DNA of 64,000 bases from positions 682,001 to 746,000 of the forward strand of contig JAPMXV010000029.1 in the NCBI GenBank assembly GCA_026936335.1, given 5' to 3'. Within the stretch, counting starts at the first letter, position 1. Every line of letters begins with the position of its first letter. A program made the position numbers and the translations under genes. Shown piece by piece: positions 61,601-64,000 of the stretch. The notes below the pieces were generated by a model. That model was not told the origin of the DNA and made no database searches. It worked only from the letters and a program-made list of their open reading frames with translations. The DNA is from Mantamonas sphyraenae. Lineage: Eukaryota; CRuMs; Mantamonadidae.

Positions 61601-64000
61601 GGAGGCGACACGATGCTTGTGAACGTGACGGTGACGGAGGGCCTTGTGAGCCTTGGCAACACTGCAGGGTTGACGTTTACGCAGGGTGACGGTGCGGCGG
61701 ACGCGGATGTGCGCTTCTCGGGCAACCTGACGGCAATCAACGCGGCGCTGAACGGCCTTGTGTATCGCGGTGCGCAGCACTGGAATGGTGCTGAGCTGCT
61801 GCGTGTGTGGGCGTCTGATCAGGGCTTCGGCAGTGCGAACGGCACGGTGACGGAGACGGAGAAGCTTCAGGTGATCAACGTGCTTGCTGTAAACGACGCG
61901 CCTGTGATCGGTGTGACAAGCAGCAGCGTGGCGACGGCTGAGGATGTGAGCGTGAATGTGACTGGCCTGAGTGTGAGTGACGTTGACGTGATGGCATCTG
62001 CAGTGTCTGTGAATCTGACTGCGACCAGTGGTGTGATGACGCTCGGATCGACGAGTGGGCTCGCTTTCACGCTTGGCAGTGGCAACTCGAACAAGGAGAT
62101 GCAGTTCTCGGGCACCTTGACTGCAGTGAACGCTGCGTTGGCATCTGGCGTGTCGTATGTGGGAGATGTGCATTTCAACGGGGCCGACAGCATTGTGGTG
62201 ACTGTGAGTGACCAGGGTGCAAGTGGATCTGGTGGAGAACAGACGGCAACGGCGACGATCGCTGTGAGCGTGAGCGCTGTGAACGACGGGCCTGTATTGA
62301 GTGTGCCCAGTGCACAGAACGCGGTGGAGGACACTGATCTGACGATCGGTGGCATTAGCGTGAGTGACGTGGATGTGGCGGGCAGCAACGTGCGTTTCAA
62401 CGTGAGCGTTAGCAACGGTCGCGTTTGGTTGGCAAGCACGACGGGCCTTGTGTTCGCAGAGGGCGACGGAGTGTCTGATGTGCGTGTGCGTGCAGAGGGC
62501 ACGCTGACCGCGGTGAACGCGGCACTTGCCAGCGTTGTCTACCACGGCGATGCCAACTTTGTCGGTGTGGATAGCCTGCTTGTCTCTGTGGATGACAATG
62601 GCAACACCGGAAGTGGTGGCGTTTTGTCTGCGTCGAAGTGTGGTGAGTGAGCATCGTGGTCGCGAGTGTGAACGATGGACCTGTGCTGAGCGTGCCTGGT
62701 GGTCAGAGCGCTGTGGAAGACACGACGCTGGTGATCAACGGGATCAGTGTGAGCGACACGGACGCGGGAACGGGACAGATGTACTTCAATGTGACGAGCG
62801 TGAACGGTGTTGTGACTTTTGGCACAACCACGGGTTTCACGTTTGTGGTTGGCGACGGAGTGTCAGACAGCCGTGTGGAGTTCACGGCATCGCAGCAGGC
62901 GTTCAACGCGTCGATGATTGCGAGTGGCCTGGCGTATCGCGGCAACGCCCACTTTGAAGGAGCAGATGTGATCACGTTGACAGTGAATGATCAAGGCAAC
63001 ACGGGCGGATCGGCATTGAACGACACGCGCACGATTGGTGTGAGTGTGAGTGCGGTGAACGACGCGCCTGTGCTGACTGTGCCCGGTGGACAGAACGTGA
63101 ACGAGGAGACCGACCTGACGATCGGCGGTATCAGCGTGGCAGATGTGGACGCAGCAGCCGGTGTGGTTGCCGTGAACGTGAGTGTGACGTCTGGTCAGAT
63201 GTGGCTGGGCAGCACGAGCGGCCTTGTGTTTGGTGCTGGCAACGGCAGCAGCGACGCAACGGTGCGTTTCACGGGCACGTTGACCAACGTGAACGCAGCG
63301 CTGACGAACCTGGTGTATCGTGGCAACGCGAACTTCCAGGGCACGGACAGCGTGGTGTTGAGTGTGAACGATCTGGGCAACACGGGCGCGGGTGGAGCGC
63401 TGGGTGACAGTGCCGTGATTGTGGTGACTGTGGCCGAAGTGAACGATGCGCCTGTGCTGACGGCACCGGCCACTGTGAGTGTGAACGAAGACACGAGCAG
63501 TGCCATTGGCGGTCTGAGCGTGGTCGATGGCGACGTTGGCAGCGCGCGCATGCAACTGCGTCTGAGTGTGTCACAGGGTGTGTTGAGCCTGGGTAGCACA
63601 AGCGGACTGTTGTTTGCTGTTGGTGACGGCGTGTCTGACAGCACGATTGAGTGCAACGGCACGGTGACGGATGTGAACGCGGCTTTGGGCAGCGTGACGT
63701 ACGTGGCAAACAGCAACTACAACGGAGCGGATACGCTGGCTGTGTTTGTGGACGACCTCGGCAACAGTGGTCTGGGAGGAGCACTGAACGACACGGCGAA
63801 CGTGGCGATCACGGTTGTGGCTGTGAACGACGGCCCTGTGCTGAGTGTTGTGTCTGCACAGAGTGTGGCTGAGGACGTGGATCTGACGATCAACGGCATC
63901 AGCGTGACGGACGTGGACGTTGCAGGCAACGCATTGCAGGCGAACGTGAGCGTGAGCCAGGGTGTGGTGACCGCAGTGACGACGACGGGCCTGACATTCA
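29976..64000 (+). CDS. Giant secreted/extracellular protein: LamG-like, EGF/PSI head and about 78 cadherin-like repeats (3' end beyond window)
   Basis: Exons 29976-30072, 30182-30596, 30810-30913, 30993-31076, 31238-31285, 31512-31655, 31782-31904, then one exon from 32035 past 64000. Intron phases are 1,2,1,1,1,1,1. A signal peptide leads (IHAVLVVSIILTLFVSLSHA), then a LamG/ConA-like domain, an EGF-like exon, a novel module (about 32035-32755), PSI domains, several EGF-like modules, four short repeats of about 96 residues and about 74 repeats of about 128 residues. Such repeats occur in bacterial and eukaryotic surface adhesins, so cell-cell or matrix adhesion is the likely role (inference). 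No membrane anchor is seen because the C-terminus is missing. Acidic DVD/DED motifs could bind Ca2+. The frame shifts at about 34250, 46834, 49947, 57577 and 62645 by apparent small indels. More than 10,000 codons are predicted within the window. Confidence 0.9.
31782..34130 (+). other. Cys-rich region: EGF-like exon, unknown module, PSI domains and EGF-like repeats
   Basis: The exon 31782-31904 alone encodes an EGF-like domain (CSGADHGTCLTYPN, then CECKDPWIGESC) and is flanked by phase-1 introns. From 32035 an unknown about 240-residue module follows, containing DNTQSCVGAGNDCYFW and WVSCCSDGVALG. Two PSI-like motifs come next (YRFCGDCTADPLCGWCNEDL at about 32790-32850; CGDCVQRAGCGWCHDTGKC at about 32950-33010). 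Then several EGF/laminin-EGF-like modules run to about 34130 (CNGNGKCNQTSGNCQC; CNGRGECDANTLKCTC). Confidence 0.8.
34131..35270 (+). repeat. Four short (about 96-residue) cadherin-like repeats
   Basis: Repeats of the classical tandem-95/Big_9 type, with starts such as FNEDPPADILID, VNDPPVALDG, NTAPTVYNG and VNDLPLSFNE, and body motifs like YRPEPNYFGNDT and YTPDLHRFGPDEF. They lack the longer GISVSDVDV...GNTG.GG insert of the later repeats. The frame break at about 34250 falls inside the first repeat. Confidence 0.8.
48021..49260 (+). repeat. Higher-order repeat copy A (DRPAITPVGG block)
   Basis: Just over three repeats, nearly identical at nucleotide level to copies starting at 53422, 56128 and 58817. 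Similarity stops abruptly after the shared GISVSDVD sequence at about 49260, where this copy continues as an unrelated, divergent half-repeat. Confidence 0.9.
53035..54970 (+). repeat. Higher-order repeat copy B
   Basis: Five consecutive repeats (SVVSAQ, DRPAIT, ALVITL, PGAQSTAED, SGQSGVED types) almost identical to copy D 5,395 nt downstream and, over most of the length, to copy C 2,706 nt downstream. Confidence 0.92.
55852..57672 (+). repeat. Higher-order repeat copy C, offset by seven domains
   Basis: Near-identical to copy B from the middle of its first repeat onward. It carries a one-base insertion at about 57577 relative to B and D (ATC ACG TGT GAC versus ATC ACG GTG ACA), which breaks the reading frame. 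Confidence 0.92.
58430..60375 (+). repeat. Higher-order repeat copy D
   Basis: Near-identical to copy B over about 1.94 kb, including the repeat that precedes DRPAIT. The frame is intact across it. Confidence 0.92.
63015..64000 (+). repeat. Higher-order repeat copy of 57.6-58.6 kb, running off the window
   Basis: From the DTRTIGVSVSAVNDAP sequence at 63021 to the end this is a near-identical copy of the sequence from 57625, 5,396 nt upstream. It ends in the SVVSAQ repeat that opens copies B and D, so another DRPAIT block is predicted just past 64000. Confidence 0.9.

Larger units (their letters stand above)
35271..64000 (+). repeat. About 74 tandem cadherin-like repeats of about 128 residues (about 385 nt)
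   Basis: The VND(A/G/R)P motif recurs about every 385 nt. The consensus body is (E)DTDLTI, GISVSDVDV, VNVSVS.G.L.L..T.GLTF..GDG, TLT.VNAAL..VVYRG, NYNGADTL.V.V.D.GNTG.GG, then a V.ITV strand leading to the next VND. No introns were seen. Repeats before about 48 kb are divergent and use mainly C-ending codons (GTC, CTC, ACC); those after about 48 kb include near-identical blocks and use mainly G-ending codons (GTG, CTG, ACG). Confidence 0.92.

Noticed and set aside
34300-64000. Regular repeats considered as a CRISPR array or satellite DNA.
   Set aside because: The period is about 385 nt, the units are coding and vary at the protein level with conserved motifs; there are no short identical repeats with unique spacers.
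29976-64000. The giant gene considered a pseudogene because of five frame breaks.
   Set aside because: Between the breaks the frame is open for up to about 4,180 codons with conserved repeat motifs, which is not expected for a decaying gene; each break is a one- or two-base shift.

Overview
This is nuclear DNA from a compact, GC-rich unicellular eukaryote. The genes carry short spliceosomal introns (mostly about 80-210 nt, GT-AG with GTAAGT/GTACGT/GTGCGT-type donors). Neighbouring genes are often separated by only 30-150 bp, and no tRNA, rRNA, transposon or CRISPR feature was recognised. The gene set (a GCKIII kinase, a SID1-family membrane protein, a Rab32-type GTPase, and an extracellular protein mixing LamG-like, PSI and EGF-like modules with cadherin-like repeats) suggests a choanoflagellate or other holozoan protist. 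That placement is an inference; no species is claimed.

Left half (1-29.9 kb), on both strands. It holds a truncated STE20/GCKIII kinase (-), a 1,804-residue multi-pass membrane protein with TPR-like helices and two C-terminal DEP domains (-), and a START lipid-transfer protein (+). Next come SRP54 (-) and the splicing factor USP39/Sad1 (+), an unrecognised beta-sandwich/coiled-coil protein (+), and an OS-9/Yos9 ER lectin (+). Then follow mitochondrial ATP synthase subunit d (-), a RING-TM-ankyrin protein (+), a secreted phospholipase A2 (-), a Rab32/38 GTPase (-) and an SLC43-like transporter (-). The last group is a possibly N-myristoylated small protein (+), a leucine-rich-repeat protein (+), a SID1/SIDT homologue (-) and an unrecognised 424-residue protein (+). 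These are mostly housekeeping functions (ER targeting and quality control, splicing, respiration, trafficking) and do not form an operon or pathway cluster. Several pairs are divergent with very short shared 5' regions. Exon joins given here were derived by reading splice sites and checking phase and family alignment by eye.

Right half (29.98-64.0 kb, running off the end) is one giant gene. Eight exons encode a signal peptide, a LamG-like domain, an EGF-like exon and the start of a Cys-rich PSI/EGF region. The last of these exons continues without an intron for more than 31 kb, encoding about 78 cadherin-like repeats: four of about 96 residues, then about 74 of about 128 residues with the signature VND(A/G/R)P...(E)DTDLTI.GISVSDVDV...NGADTL...GNTG.GG. 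From about 48 kb the repeats form a higher-order array with a 14-domain (about 5.4 kb) period, plus an extra copy at a 7-domain offset. Near-identical blocks start at 48.0, 53.0, 55.9 and 58.4 kb, and a copy of the 57.6-58.6 kb segment lies at 63.0-64.0 kb. The reading frame of this exon is interrupted five times by apparent small indels (about 34250, 46834, 49947, 57577 and 62645). Otherwise thousands of codons stay open, so assembly errors or very recent lesions are more likely than an old pseudogene.
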